From positions 98,479,319 to 98,543,318 of the forward strand of contig CP136066.1 in the NCBI GenBank assembly GCA_032622095.1: a stretch of 64,000 bases of DNA, in the 5' to 3' direction. The notes beneath the pieces are model-generated. The model searched no databases. It saw only the letters and a list, made by a program, of their open reading frames with translations, and was not told the origin of the DNA. This document shows positions 43,701 to 58,784 of the stretch, one piece after another. Positions within the stretch are counted from its first letter, which is position 1. Every line of letters starts with the position of its first letter. This stretch comes from Siphonodentalium dalli. Its lineage: Eukaryota; Mollusca; Scaphopoda; Gadilida; Siphonodentaliidae. Position numbers and translations under genes: made by a program.

Positions 43701-46499
43701 TACAAACTCTGATGTAACCATTATAAACTCTGATGTAATACAAAATCTGATGTAACCATTACAAACTATGATGTAACCATTATAAACTCTGACGTAAACA
43801 TTACACACTCTGACGTAACCATTACAAACTCTGACGTAACCATTACAAACTCTGATGTAGCCAGTATAAACCCTTCTGTAACCATTACAAACTCTGATGT
43901 AATATAAACTCTGCTGTAACCATTACACACTATGATGTAATATAAACTCTGATGTAACCATTACAAGCTCTGAAGTAACCATTACAAACTCTGATGTAAC
44001 CATTACAAACTCTGATGTAATATAAACTCTGATGTAACCATTACAAACTCTGATATAACCATTACAAACTCTGATGTAACCATTACAAACTCTGATGTAG
44101 CCAATATAAACCCAGCTGTAACCATTACAAACTCTGATGTAATATAAACCCTGCTGTAACCATTACAAACTCTGATGTAGTATAAACTCTGATGTAACCA
44201 TTACAAACTCTGATGTAGCTACTATAAACTCTGATGTAACCATTACAAACTCTAATGTATTATAAACTCTGATGTAACCAATATAAACTCTGATGTAGTA
44301 TAAACTCTGATGTAACCATTACAAACTCTGATGTAGCCACTATAAACTCTGATGTAACCATTACAAACTCTGATGTATTATAAACTCTGATGTAACCAAT
44401 ATAAACTCTGATGTAGCCAATATAAACTCTGCTGTTACCATTACAAACTCTGATGTAGCCACTATAAACCCTTCTGTTACCATTACAAACTCTGATGTAA
44501 TATAAACTATGCTGTAACTATTACAAACTCTGATGTAATATAAACTCTGATGTAACCATTACAAACTCTGACGTAGCCACTATAAACCCTGCTGTAACAA
44601 TTACAAAATCTGATGTAATATAAACTCTGGTGTAACCATTACAAACTCATATGTAACCATTAAAAACTATGATGTAACCATTACAAACTCTGATGTAGCC
44701 ATTATAAACTCTGATGTAGCCATTATAAACCCTGCTGTAACCATTACAAACTCTGATGTATTATAAACTCTGATGTAACAATTACAAACTCTGATGTAAC
44801 CATTACAAACTCTGATATAACGATTACAAACTCTGATGTAGCCATTATAAACCCTGCTGTAACCATTACAAACTCTGATGTAATATAAACTCTGACAAAC
44901 CATTAACCATGTACATACTCATATTTAACCATTATAAACTCTGATGTAACCATTACAAACTCCGATGTAACCATTACAAACTCTGATGTAATACAAACTC
45001 TGATGTAACCATTACAAACTCTGATGTAACCATTGCAAACTCTGGCGTAGCCACTATAAACCCTGCTGTAACCATTACAAACTCTGATGTAATGTAAACT
45101 CTGGTGTAACCATTACATACTCTGATGTAACCATTAAAAACTCTGATGTAACCATTACAAACTCTGATGTAACCATTACAAACTCCGATGTAGCCACTAT
45201 AAACCATGCTGTAATCATTACAAACTCTGATGTAATATAAACCCTGCCGTCAACCATTACACACTCTGATGTAATATAAACTTTGATGTAACAATTACGA
45301 ACTCTGATGTAACCATTACAAACTCTGTCGTAGCCACTATAAACCCTGCTGTAACCATTACAAAATATGATGTAATATAAACTCTTGTGTAACCATTACA
45401 AACTCTGATGTAACCATTACAAACTCTGACGTAGCCACTATAAACCCTGCTGTAACCATTACAAACTCTGATGTAATATAAACTCTGGTGTAACCATTAC
45501 AAACTATGATGTAACCATTAAAAAGTCTGATGTAACCATTACAAACTATGATGTAACCATTACAAACTCCGATGTAGCCAATATCACATTGTGGCCACTA
45601 TAAACCATGCTGTAATCATTACAAACTCTGATGTAGTATAAACCCTGATGTAATATAAACCCTGCTGTCAACCATTTTAATCTCTGATGTAACCATTATA
45701 AACTATGATGTAACAATAACAAACTCTGATGTATTATTAACTCTGAGGTAACTATTAAAAAATTGACGTAATATAAACTGATGTAACCATTACAAACTCT
45801 GATGTAACCATTACAAACTCTGATGTAATACAAACTCTGATGTAACAATTATAAACTTTTATGTAACCATTACAAACTCTGATGTAACAACTACAAACTC
45901 AGATGTAATAAAAACTCCGATGTAACCATTACAAACTCTGATGTAACCATTACAAACTCTGATGTAACCATTACAAACTCTGGTGTAACCATTATAAACT
46001 CTGATGTAATACAAAATCTGATGTAACCATTACAAACTATGATGTAACCATTATAAACTCTGACGTAACCATTACACACTCTGACGTAACCATTACATAC
46101 TCTGACGTAACCATTACAAACTCTGATGTAGCCAGTATAAACCCATCTGTAACCATTACAAACTCTGATGCAATATAAACTCTGCTGTAACCATTACACA
46201 CTATGATGTAATATAAACTCTGATGTAACCATTACAAACTCTGAAGTAACCATTACAAACTCTGATGTAATATAAACTCTGATGTAACCATTACAAACTC
46301 TGATATAACCATTACAAACTCTGATGTAACCATTACAAACTCTGATGTAGCCAATATAAACCCAGCTGTAACCATTACAAATTCTGATGTAATATAAACC
46401 CTGCTGTAACCATTACAAACTCTGATGTAGTATAAACTCTGATGTAACCATTACAAACTCTGATGTAGCCACTATAAACTCTGATGTAACCATTACAAA

Positions 46500-48000
46500 C
46501 TCTGATGTATTATAAACTCTGATGTAACCAATATAAACTCTGATGTAGTATAAACTCTGATGTAACCATTACAAACTCTGATGTAGCCACTATAAACTAT
46601 GATGTAACCATTACAAACTCTGATGTATTATAAACTCTGATGTAACCAATATAAACTCTGATGTAGCCCAATATAAACTCTGCTGTTACCATTACAAACT
46701 CTGATGTAGCCACTATAACCCTTCTGTTACCATTACAAACTCTGATGTAATATAAACTATGCTGTAACTATTACAAACTCTGATGTAATATAAACTCTGA
46801 TGTAACCATTACAAACTCTGACGTAGCGTAGCCACTATAAACCCTGCTGTAACCATTACAAACTCTGATGTAATAATAACTCTGGTGTAACCATTACAAA
46901 CTCAGATGTAACCATTACAAACTATGATGTAACCATTACAAACTCTGATGTAGCCACTATAAACCATGCTGTAACCATTACAAACTCTGATGTAATATAA
47001 ACTTTGATGTAACAATTACAAACTCTGATGCATCATTACAAACTATGATGTAACCATTACAAACTCTGATGTAACCATTACAAACTCTGATGTAGCCACT
47101 ATAAACCCTGCTGTAACCATTACAAACTCTGATGTAATATAAACTCTGATGTAACCATTACAAACTCTGTCGTAGCCACTATAAACCCTGCTGTAACCAT
47201 TACAAACTCTGATGTAATATAAACTCTGATGTAACCATTACAAACTCTGATGTAACCATTACAAACTCTGACGTAGCCACTATAAACCCTGCTGTAACCA
47301 TTACAAACTCTGATGTAATATAAACTCTGGTGTAACCATTACAAACTATGATGTAACCATTAAAAACTCTGATGTAACCATTACAACCTCTGATGTAACC
47401 AATACAAACTCCGATGTGGCCATTATAAACCCTGATGTCACCATTACAAACTCTAATGTAGTATAAACTCTGATGTAACCATTACAAACTCTAATGTAGT
47501 ATAAACCATGCTGTAATCATTACAAACTCTGATGTAGTATAAACCCTGATGTAATATAAACCCTGCTGTCAACCATTATAAACTCTGATGTAACCATTAC
47601 AAACAATGATGTAGCCATTATAAACCCTGATGTAACCATTACAAACTCTAATGTAGTATAAACTCTGATGTAACCATTACAAACTCTGCTGTAACCATTA
47701 AAAACTCTGATGTAACCATTAAAAACTCTGATGTAACCATTACAAACTCTGATGTAACCATTACAAACTCTGATGTAGCCAATATAAAATCTGATGTAAC
47801 CAATATAAACTCTGATGTAATACAGAATCTGATGTAACCATTACAAACTATGATGTAACCATTACAAACTCTGATGTAACAATTACAAACTCCGATGTAG
47901 CCACTATAAACAATGCTGTTATCATTACAAACTCTGATGTAATATAAACCCTGCTGTCAATCATTACAAACTCTGATGTAATATAAACCCTGCTGTCTGG
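46500..48000 (-). repeat. Higher-order block duplicated at about 54.1-55.6 kb
   Basis: Rare markers ACGTAGCGTAGCC (46,821) and GATGCATCATTACAAAC (47,027) recur at 54,405 and 54,611, both at an offset of 7,584 bp. The modules following them (GTGGCCATTATAAACCCTG, ATCAATGCTGTTATCATT-like) also match. Array 3 is therefore a mosaic of modules moved in blocks, not a simple head-to-tail series. Confidence 0.75.
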
Positions 48001-49949
48001 TGTAGCCATTATAAACCCTGCTGTAGCCATTATAAACCCTGCTGTAACCATTACAAACTCTGATGTAATATAAACTCTGACAAACCATTAACCATTTACA
48101 TACTCATATTTAACCATTATAAACTCTGATGTAACCATTACAAACTCCGATGTAACCATTACAAACTCTGATGTAATACAAACTCTGATGTAACCATTAC
48201 AAACTCTGATGTAACCATTGCAAACTCTGGCGTAGCCACTATAAACTCTGCTGTAACCATTACAAACTCTGATGTAATGTAAACTCTGGTGTAACCATTA
48301 CAAACTCTGATGTAACCATTAAAAACTCTGATGTAACCATTACAAACTCTGATGTAACCATTACAAACTCCGATGTAGCCACTATAAACCATGCTGTAAT
48401 CATTACAAACTCTGATGTAATATAAACCCTGCTGTCAACCATTACAAACTCTGATGTAATATAAACTTTGATGTAACAATTACAAACTCTGATGTAACCA
48501 TTACAAACTCTGTCGTAGCCACTATAAACCCTGCTGTAACCATTACAAAATCTGATGTAATATAAACTCTTGTGTAACCATTACAAACTCTGATGTAACC
48601 ATTACAAACTCTGACGTAGCCACTATAAACCCTGCTGTAACCATTACAAACTCTGATGTAATATAAACTCTGGTGTAACCATTACAAACTATGATGTAAC
48701 CATTAAAAACTCTGATGTAACCATTACAAACTCTGATGTAACCATTACAAACTCCGATGTAGCCAATATCACACTGTGGCCACTATAAACCATGCTGTAA
48801 TCATTACAAACTCTGATGTAATATAAACCCTGCTGTCAATCATTTTAATCTCTGATGTAACCATTATAAACTATGATGTAACAATAACAAACTCTGATGT
48901 ATTATTAACTCTGAGGTAACTATTAAAAAATTGACGTAATATAAACTGATGTAACCATTACAAACTCTGATGTAACCATTACAAACTCTGATGTAATACA
49001 AACTCTGATGTAACAATTATAAACTTTTATGTAAACATTACAAACTCTGATGTAACAACTACAAACTCAGAAGTAATAAAAAGTCCGATGTAACCATTAC
49101 AAACTCTGATGTAATACAAAATCTGATGTAACCATTACAAACTATGATGTAACCATTATAAACTCTGACGTAAACATTACACACTCTGACGTAACCATTA
49201 CAAACTCTGACGTAACCATTACAAACTCTGATGTAGCCAGTATAAACCCTTCTGTAACCATTACAAACTCTGATGTAATATAAACTCTGCTGTAACCATT
49301 ACACACTATGATGTAATATAAACTCTGATGTAACCATTACAAGCTCTGAAGTAACCATTACAAACTCTGATGTAACCATTACAAACTCTGATGTAATATA
49401 AACTCTGATGTAACCATTACAAACTCTGATATAACCATTACAAACTCTGATGTAACCATTACAAACTCTGATGTAGCCAATATAAACCCAGCTGTAACCA
49501 TTACAAACTCTGATGTAATATAAACCCTGCTGTAACCATTACAAACTCTGATGTAGTATAAACTCTGATGTAACCATTACAAACTCTGATGTAGCTACTA
49601 TAAACTCTGATGTAACCATTACAAACTCTAATGTATTATAAACTCTGATGTAACCAATATAAACTCTGATGTAGTATAAACTCTGATGTAACCATTACAA
49701 ACTCTGATGTAGCCACTATAAACTCTGATGTAACCATTACAAACTCTGATGTATTATAAACTCTGATGTAACCAATATAAACTCTGATGTAGCCAATATA
49801 AACTCTGCTGTTACCATTACAAACTCTGATGTAGCCACTATAAACCCTTCTGTTACCATTACAAACTCTGATGTAATATAAACTATGCTGTAACTATTAC
49901 AAACTCTGATGTAATATAAACTCTGATGTAACCATTACAAACTCTGACG

Positions 49950-52900
49950 TAGCCACTATAAACCCTGCTGTAACAATTACAAACTCTGATGTAATATAAA
50001 CTCTGGTGTAACCATTACAAACTCAGATGTAACCATTAAAAACTATGATGTAACCATTACAAACTCTGATGTAGCCATTATAAACTCTGATGTAGCCATT
50101 ATAAACCCTGCTGTAACCATTACAAACTCTGATGTATTATAAACTCTGATGTAACAATTACAAACTCTGATGTAACCATTACAAACTCTGATATAACGAT
50201 TACAAACTCTGATGTAGCCATTATAAACCCTGCTGTAACCATTACAAACTCTGATGTAATATAAACTCTGACAAACCATTAACCATGTACATACTCATAT
50301 TTAACCATTATAAACTCTGATGTAACCATTACAAACTCCGATGTAACCATTACAAACTCTGATGTAATACAAACTCTGATGTAACCATTACAAACTCTGA
50401 TGTAACCATTGCAAACTCTGGCGTAGCCACTATAAACCCTGCTGTAACCATTACAAACTCTGATGTAATGTAAACTCTGGTGTAACCATTACAAACTCTG
50501 ATGTAACCATTAAAAACTCTGATGTAACCATTACAAACTCTGATGTAACCATTACAAACTCCGATGTAGCCACTATAAACCATGCTGTAATCATTACAAA
50601 CTCTGATGTAATATAAAACCTGCCGTCAACCATTACACACTCTGATGTAATATAAACTTTGATGTAACAATTACGAACTCTGATGTAACCATTACAAACT
50701 CTGTCGTAGCCACTATAAACCCTGCTGTAACCATTACAAAATATGATGTAATATAAACTCTTGTGTAACCATTACAAACTCTGATGTAACCATTACAAAC
50801 TCTGACGTAGCCACTATAAACCCTGCTGTAACCATTACTAAGTCTGATGTAATATAAAATCTGGTGTAACCATTACAAACTATGATGTAACCATTAAAAA
50901 GTCTGATGTAACCATTACAAACTATGATGTAACCATTACAAACTCCGATGTAGCCAATATCACACTGTGGCCACTATAAACCATGCTGTAATCATTACAA
51001 ACTCTGATGTAGTATAAACCCTGATGTAATATAAACCCTGCTGTCAACCATTTTAATCTCTGATGTAACCATTATAAACTATGATGTAACAATAACAAAC
51101 TCTGATGTATTATTAACTCTGAGGTAACTATTAAACAATTGACGTAATATAAACTGATGTAACCATTACAAACTCTGATGTAACCATTACAAACTCTGAT
51201 GTAATACAAACTCTGATGTAACAATTATAAACTTTTATGTAACCATTACAAACTCTGATGTAACAACTACAAACTCAGATGTAATAAAAACTCCGATGTA
51301 ACCATTACAAACTCTGATGTAACCATTACAAACTCTGATGTAACCATTATAAACTCTGATGTAATACAAAATCTGATGTAACCATTACAAACTATGATGT
51401 AACCATTATAAACTCTGACGTAACCATTACACACTCTGACGTAACCATTACATACTCTGACGTAACCATTACAAACTCTGATGTAGCCAGTATAAACCCT
51501 TCTGTAACCATTACAAACTCTGATGTAATATAAACTCTGCTGTAACCATTACACACTATGATGTAATATAAACTCTGATGTAACCATTACAAACTCTGAA
51601 GTAACCATTACAAACTCTGATGTAATATAAACTCTGATGTAACCATTACAAACTCTGATATAACCATTACAAACTCTGATGTAACCATTACAAACTCTGA
51701 TGTAGCCAATATAAACCCAGCTGTAACCATTACAAATTCTGATGTAATATAAACCCTGCTGTAACCATTACAAACTCTGATGTAGTATAAACTCTGATGT
51801 AACCATTACAAACTCTGATGTAGCCACTATAAACTCTGATGTAACCATTACAAACTCTGATGTATTATAAACTCTGATGTAACCAATATAAACTCTGATG
51901 TAGTATAAACTCTGATGTAACCATTACAAACTCTGATGTAGCCACTATAAACTATGATGTAACCATTACAAACTCTGATGTATTATAAACTCTGATGTAA
52001 CCAATATAAACTCTGATGTAGCCAATATAAACTCTGCTGTTACCATTACAAACTCTGATGTAGCCACTATAAACCCTTCTGTTACCATTACAAACTCTGA
52101 TGTAATATAAACTATGCTGTAACTATTACAAACTCTGATGTAATATAAACTCTGATGTAACCATTACAAACTCTGACGTAGCCACTATAAACCCTGCTGT
52201 AACAATTACAAACTCTGATGTAATATAAACTCTGGTGTAACCATTACAAACTCAGATGTAACCATTAAAAACTATGATGTAACCATTACAAACTCTGATG
52301 TAGCCATTATAAACTCTGATGTAGCCATTATAAACCCTGCTGTAACCATTACAAACTCTGATGTATTATAAACTCTGATGTAACAATTACAAACTCTGAT
52401 GTAACCATTACAAACTCTGATATAACGATTACAAACTCTGATGTAGCCATTATAAACCCTGCTGTAACCATTACAAACTCTGATGTAATATAAACTCTGA
52501 CAAACCATTAACCATGTACATACTCATATTTAACCATTATAAACTCTGATGTAACCATTACAAACTCCGATGTAACCATTACAAACTCTGATGTAATACA
52601 AACTCTGATGTAACCATTACAAACTCTGATGTAACCATTGCAAACTCTGGCGTAGCCACTATAAACCCTGCTGTAACCATTACAAACTCTGATGTAATGT
52701 AAACTCTGGTGTAACCATTACAAACTCTGATGTAACCATTAAAAACTCTGATGTAACCATTACAAACTCTGATGTAACCATTACAAACTCCGATGTAGCC
52801 ACTATAAACCATGCTGTAATCATTACAAACTCTGATGTAATATAAAACCTGCCGTCAACCATTACACACTCTGATGTAATATAAACTTTGATGTAACAAT

Positions 52901-54400
52901 TACGAACTCTGATGTAACCATTACAAACTCTGTCGTAGCCACTATAAACCCTGCTGTAACCATTACAAAATATGATGTAATATAAACTCTTGTGTAACCA
53001 TTACAAACTCTGATGTAACCATTACAAACTCTGACGTAGCCACTATAAACCCTGCTGTAACCATTACTAAGTCTGATGTAATATAAAATCTGGTGTAACC
53101 ATTACAAACTATGATGTAACCATTAAAAAGTCTGATGTAACCATTACAAACTATGATGTAACCATTACAAACTCCGATGTAGCCAATATCACACTGTGGC
53201 CACTATAAACCATGCTGTAATCATTACAAACTCTGATGTAGTATAAACCCTGATGTAATATAAACCCTGCTGTCAACCATTTTAATCTCTGATGTAACCA
53301 TTATAAACTATGATGTAACAATAACAAACTCTGATGTATTATTAACTCTGAGGTAACTATTAAACAATTGACGTAATATAAACTGATGTAACCATTACAA
53401 ACTCTGATGTAACCATTACAAACTCTGATGTAATACAAACTCTGATGTAACAATTATAAACTTTTATGTAACCATTACAAACTCTGATGTAACAACTACA
53501 AACTCAGATGTAATAAAAACTCCGATGTAACCATTACAAACTCTGATGTAACCATTACAAACTCTGATGTAACCATTATAAACTCTGATGTAATACAAAA
53601 TCTGATGTAACCATTACAAACTATGATGTAACCATTATAAACTCTGACGTAACCATTACACACTCTGACGTAACCATTACATACTCTGACGTAACCATTA
53701 CAAACTCTGATGTAGCCAGTATAAACCCTTCTGTAACCATTACAAACTCTGATGTAATATAAACTCTGCTGTAACCATTACACACTATGATGTAATATAA
53801 ACTCTGATGTAACCATTACAAACTCTGAAGTAACCATTACAAACTCTGATGTAATATAAACTCTGATGTAACCATTACAAACTCTGATATAACCATTACA
53901 AACTCTGATGTAACCATTACAAACTCTGATGTAGCCAATATAAACCCAGCTGTAACCATTACAAATTCTGATGTAATATAAACCCTGCTGTAACCATTAC
54001 AAACTCTGATGTAGTATAAACTCTGATGTAACCATTACAAACTCTGATGTAGCCACTATAAACTCTGATGTAACCATTACAAACTCTGATGTATTATAAA
54101 CTCTGATGTAACCAATATAAACTCTGATGTAGTATAAACTCTGATGTAACCATTACAAACTCTGATGTAGCCACTATAAACTATGATGTAACCATTACAA
54201 ACTCTGATGTATTATAAACTCTGATGTAACCAATATAAACTCTGATGTAGCCAATATAAACTCTGCTGTTACCATTACAAACTCTGATGTAGCCACTATA
54301 AACCCTTCTGTTACCATTACAAACTCTGATGTAATATAAACTATGCTGTAACTATTACAAACTCTGATGTAATATAAACTCTGATGTAACCATTACAAAC
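49950..54400 (-). repeat. Tandem duplication of a 2,229-bp higher-order repeat
   Basis: Two successive units (about 49,950-52,180 and 52,180-54,400) are nearly identical at an exact offset of 2,229 bp. They share rare variants such as AAAACCTGCCGTC (50,603 and 52,832), ATTACTAAGTCTG (50,836 and 53,065) and ATTAAACAATTGACG. This is the youngest duplication visible in the array. The second unit ends where GACGTAGCGTAGCC replaces GACGTAGCC near 54,405. Confidence 0.85.
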
Positions 54401-57400
54401 TCTGACGTAGCGTAGCCACTATAAACCCTGCTGTAACCATTACAAACTCTGATGTAATATAAACTCTGGTGTAACCATTACAAACTCAGATGTAACCATT
54501 ACAAACTATGATGTAACCATTACAAACTCTGATGTAGCCACTATAAACCATGCTGTAACCATTACAAACTCTGATGTAATATAAACTTTGATGTAACAAT
54601 TACAAACTCTGATGCATCATTACAAACTCTGATGTAACCATTACAAACTCTGATGTAACCATTACAAACTCTGATGTAGCCACTATAAACCCTGCTGTAA
54701 CCATTACAAACTCTGATGTAATATAAACTCTGATGTAACCATTACAAACTCTGTCGTAGCCACTATAAACCCTGCTGTAACCATTACAAACTCTGATGTA
54801 ATATAAACTCGTGTGTAACCATTACAAACTCTGATGTAACCATTACAAACTCTGACGTAGCCACTATAAACCCTGCTGTAACCATTACAAACTCTGATGT
54901 AATATAAACTCTGGTGTAACCATTACAAACTATGATGTAACCATTAAAAACTCTGATGTAACCATTACAACCTCTGATGTAACCATTACAAACTCCGATG
55001 TGGCCATTATAAACCCTGATGTCACCATTACAAACTCTAATGTAGTATAAACTCTGATGTAACCATTACAAACTCTAATGTAGTATAAACCATGCTGTAA
55101 TCATTACAAACTCTGATGTAGTATAAACCCTGATGTAATATAAACCCTGCTGTCAACCATTATAAACTCTGATGTAACCATTACAAACAATGATGTAGCC
55201 ATTATAAACCCTGATGTAACCATTACAAACTCTAATGTAGTATAAACTCTGATGTAACCATTACAAACTCTGCTGTAACCATTAAAAACTCTGATGTAAC
55301 CATTAAAAACTCTGATGTAACCATTACAAACTCTGATGTAACCATTACAAACTCTGATGTAGCCAATATAAAATCTGATGTAACCAATATAAACTCTGAT
55401 GTAATACAGAATCTGATGTAACCATTACAAACTATGATGTAACCATTACAAACTCTGATGTAACAATTACAAACTCCGATGTAGCCACTATAAACAATGC
55501 TGTTATCATTACAAACTCTGATGTAATATAAACCCTGCTGTCAATCATTACAAACTCTGATGTAATATAAACCCTGCTGTCAACCATTACAAACTCTGAT
55601 GTAATATAAACTTTGATGTAACAATTACAAACTCTGATGTAACCATTACAAACTCTGATGTAACCATTACAAACTCTGATGTAGCCATTATAAACCCTGC
55701 TGTAACCATTACAAACTCTAATGTAGTATAAACTCTGATGTAACCATTACAAACTCTGCTGTAACCATTACAAACTATGGTGTAGCCATTATAAACCCTG
55801 ATGTAACCATTACAAACTCTAATGTAGTATAAACTCTGATGTAACCATTACAAACTCTGCTGTAACCATTAAAAACTCTGATGTAACCATTAAAAACTCT
55901 GATGTAACCATTACAAACTCTGATGTAACCATTACAAACTCTGATGTAGCCAATATAAACTCTGATGTAACCAATATAAACTCTGATGTAATACAGAATC
56001 TGATGTAACCATTACAAACTATGATGTAACCATTACAAACTCTGATGTAACAATTACAAACTCCGATGTAGCCACTATAAACAATGCTGTTATCATTACA
56101 AACTCTGATGTAATATAAACCCTGCTGTCAACCATTACAAACTCTGATGTAATATAAACTTTGATGTAACAATTACAAACTATGATGTAACCATTACAAA
56201 CTCTGATGTAACCATTACAAACTCTGATGTAGCCATTACAAACTCTGATGTAGCCATTATAAACCCTGCTGTAACAATTACAAACTCTAATGTAGTATAA
56301 ACTCTGATGTAACCATTACAAACTCTGCTGTAACCATTACAAACTATGGTGTAGCCATTACAAACTCTGATGTAGCCACTATAAACCATGCTGTAATCAT
56401 TACAAACTCTGATGTAATATAAACCCTGCTGTCAACCATTACAAACTCTGATGTAGTATAAACCCTGCTGTCAACCATTACAAACTCTGATGTAATATAA
56501 ACTTTGATGTAACAATTACAAACTCTGATGTAACCATTACAAACTCTGATGTAACCATTACAAACTCTGATGTAGCCAATACAAACTCCGATGTAGCCAC
56601 TATAAACCATGCTGTAATCATTACAAACTCTGATGTAATATAAACCCTGCCGTCAACCATTACAAACTCTGATGTAATATAAACTTTGATGTAACAATTA
56701 CAAACTCTGATGTAACCATTACAAACTCTGATGTAACCATTACAAACTCTGATGTAGCCATTATAAACCCTGCTGTAACCATTACAAACTCTAATGTAGT
56801 ATAAACTGATGTAACCATTACAAACTCTGCTGTAACCATTACAAACTATGGTGTAGCCATTACAAACTCTGATGTTGCCACTATAAACCATGCTGTAATC
56901 ATTACAAACTCTGATGTAATATAAACCCTGATGTAATATAAACTCTGATGTAACCATTACAAACTCTGCTTTAACCATTAGAAACTATGGTGTAGCCATT
57001 ACAAACTCCGATGTAGCCACTATAAGCCATGCTGTAATCATTACAAACTCTGATGTAGTATAAACCCTGCTGTCAACCATTACAAACTCTGATGTAATAT
57101 AAACTTTGATGTAACAATTACAAACTCTGATGTAACCATTACAAACTCTGATGTAACCATTACAAACTCTGATGTAGCCAATACAAACTCCGATGTAGCC
57201 ACTATAAACCATGCTGTAATCATTACAAACTCTGATGTAGTATAAACTTTGATGTAACAATTACAAACTCTGATGTAACCATTACAAACTCTGATGTAAC
57301 CATTACAAACTCTGATGTAGCCAATACAAACTCTGATGTAACCATTACAAACTCTGATGTAGCCAATACAAACTCCGATGTAGCCACTATAAACCCTGCT

Positions 57401-58348
57401 GTCAACCATTACAAACTCTGATGTAATATAAACTTTGATGTAACAATTACAAACTCTGATGTAACCATTACAAACTCTGATGTAACCATTACAAACTCTG
57501 ATGTAGCCAATACAAACTCCGATGTAGCCACTATAAACCCTGCTGTCAACCATTACAAACTCTGATGTAATATAAACCCTGCTCTCAATCATTATAAACT
57601 CTGATGTAATATAAACCCTGCTGTCAACCATTACAAACTCTGATGTAATATAAACTTTGATGTAACAATTACAAACTCTGATGTAACCATTACAAACTCT
57701 GATGTAACCATTACAAACTCTGATGTAGCCATTATAAACCCTGCTGTAACCATTACAAACTCTAATGTAGTATAAACTCTGATGTAACCATTACAAACTC
57801 TGCTGTAACTATTACAAACTATGGTGTAGCCATTACAAACTCTGATGTAGCCACTATAAACCATGCTGTAATCATTACAAACTCTGATGAAATATAAACC
57901 CTGCTGTAACCATTACAAACCCTGATGTAATATAAACTCTGATGTAACCATTACAAACTCTGCTGTAACCATTACAAACTATGGTGTAGCCATTACAAAC
58001 TCCGATGTAGCCACTATAAACCATGCTGTAATCATTACAAACTCTGATGTAGTATAAACTCTGATGTAACCATTACAAACTCTGATGTATTATATATAAA
58101 CTATGATGTAACCGTTACAAGCTCTGATGTATTGTATATACACTCTGATGTAATATAAACTCTGATGTAATATAAACCCTGCTGTAACCATTACAAACTC
58201 TGATGTAGTATAAACTCTGATGTAACCATTACAAACTCTGATGTATTATATATAAACTATGATGTAACCGTTACAAGCTCTGATGTATTGTATATAAACT
58301 CTGATGTAATATAAACTCTGATGTAACCATTACAAACTCTGATGGAAT

Positions 58349-58784
58349 ATACTAGTATAGAAAGGGTTAACAGTTTGTTTACATAATGGATTTCCACTTC
58401 ATTTACTTCTAAAAATATACAATGGATTGGTTTATTTTCAATTATGGTTATTAATTAGAGAATATCAAATTGTCAGGAGAGGTCACCCATTTGTACTATT
58501 AACCGGAAGCTGTACATGTACTCTCGGGGCCAAAGAAAATATATTTGTGGTTGGGGTTTCCTATTCTGTCATATTTTAAACCATCTACCCAAAATTTTCA
58601 TTCTTTTCATGGTTTTCAAGAAAATCGCTTGCAACTTTTTGTAAAAAGTTTTCATCAAACACAAAAAAGAATATTCAGGTCTGAGATTTGGTTGATTCCT
58701 CTGTCAATGTATTCTTGTTATACAGACACGAAGGCAATCTTAATCTTAACTCAATCTTTCATGTGATATAAAAATTGGCATAAT
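58349..58784 (-). repeat. Unit A copy 3 (inverted, truncated)
   Basis: The reverse complement of the array-proximal two thirds of unit A. It ends at GGCATAATA, beyond which satellite resumes in minus polarity. It carries a 27-bp insertion near 58,753 that is absent from the plus-orientation copies but present in copy 4. Confidence 0.9.

Larger units (their letters stand above)
33281..58348 (-). repeat. Minisatellite array 3 (minus polarity), about 25 kb with higher-order repeats
   Basis: More than 1,000 monomers of the 21-bp and 17-bp types, now reading TTACAAACTCTGATGTAA plus CCA on the plus strand. Higher-order organisation is seen from an unusual marker (GACGTAATATAAACTGATG) at 35,157, 37,074, 39,215, 43,494, 45,765, 48,933, 51,141 and 53,370, so unit lengths are mostly 1.9-2.3 kb. 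The roughly 60-180-residue open frames are by-products of the 7-codon period and are not annotated as genes. The only interruption seen is at 34,640-34,764. Confidence 0.95.

Noticed and set aside
35182-57864. Dozens of minus-strand open frames of 60-183 codons rich in VMVTSEF or NGYIRVC
   Set aside because: They are frames of the 21-bp minisatellite; the period divisible by three keeps them open, and 17-bp monomers shift one repeat phrase into another. No start context, domains or splice signals.
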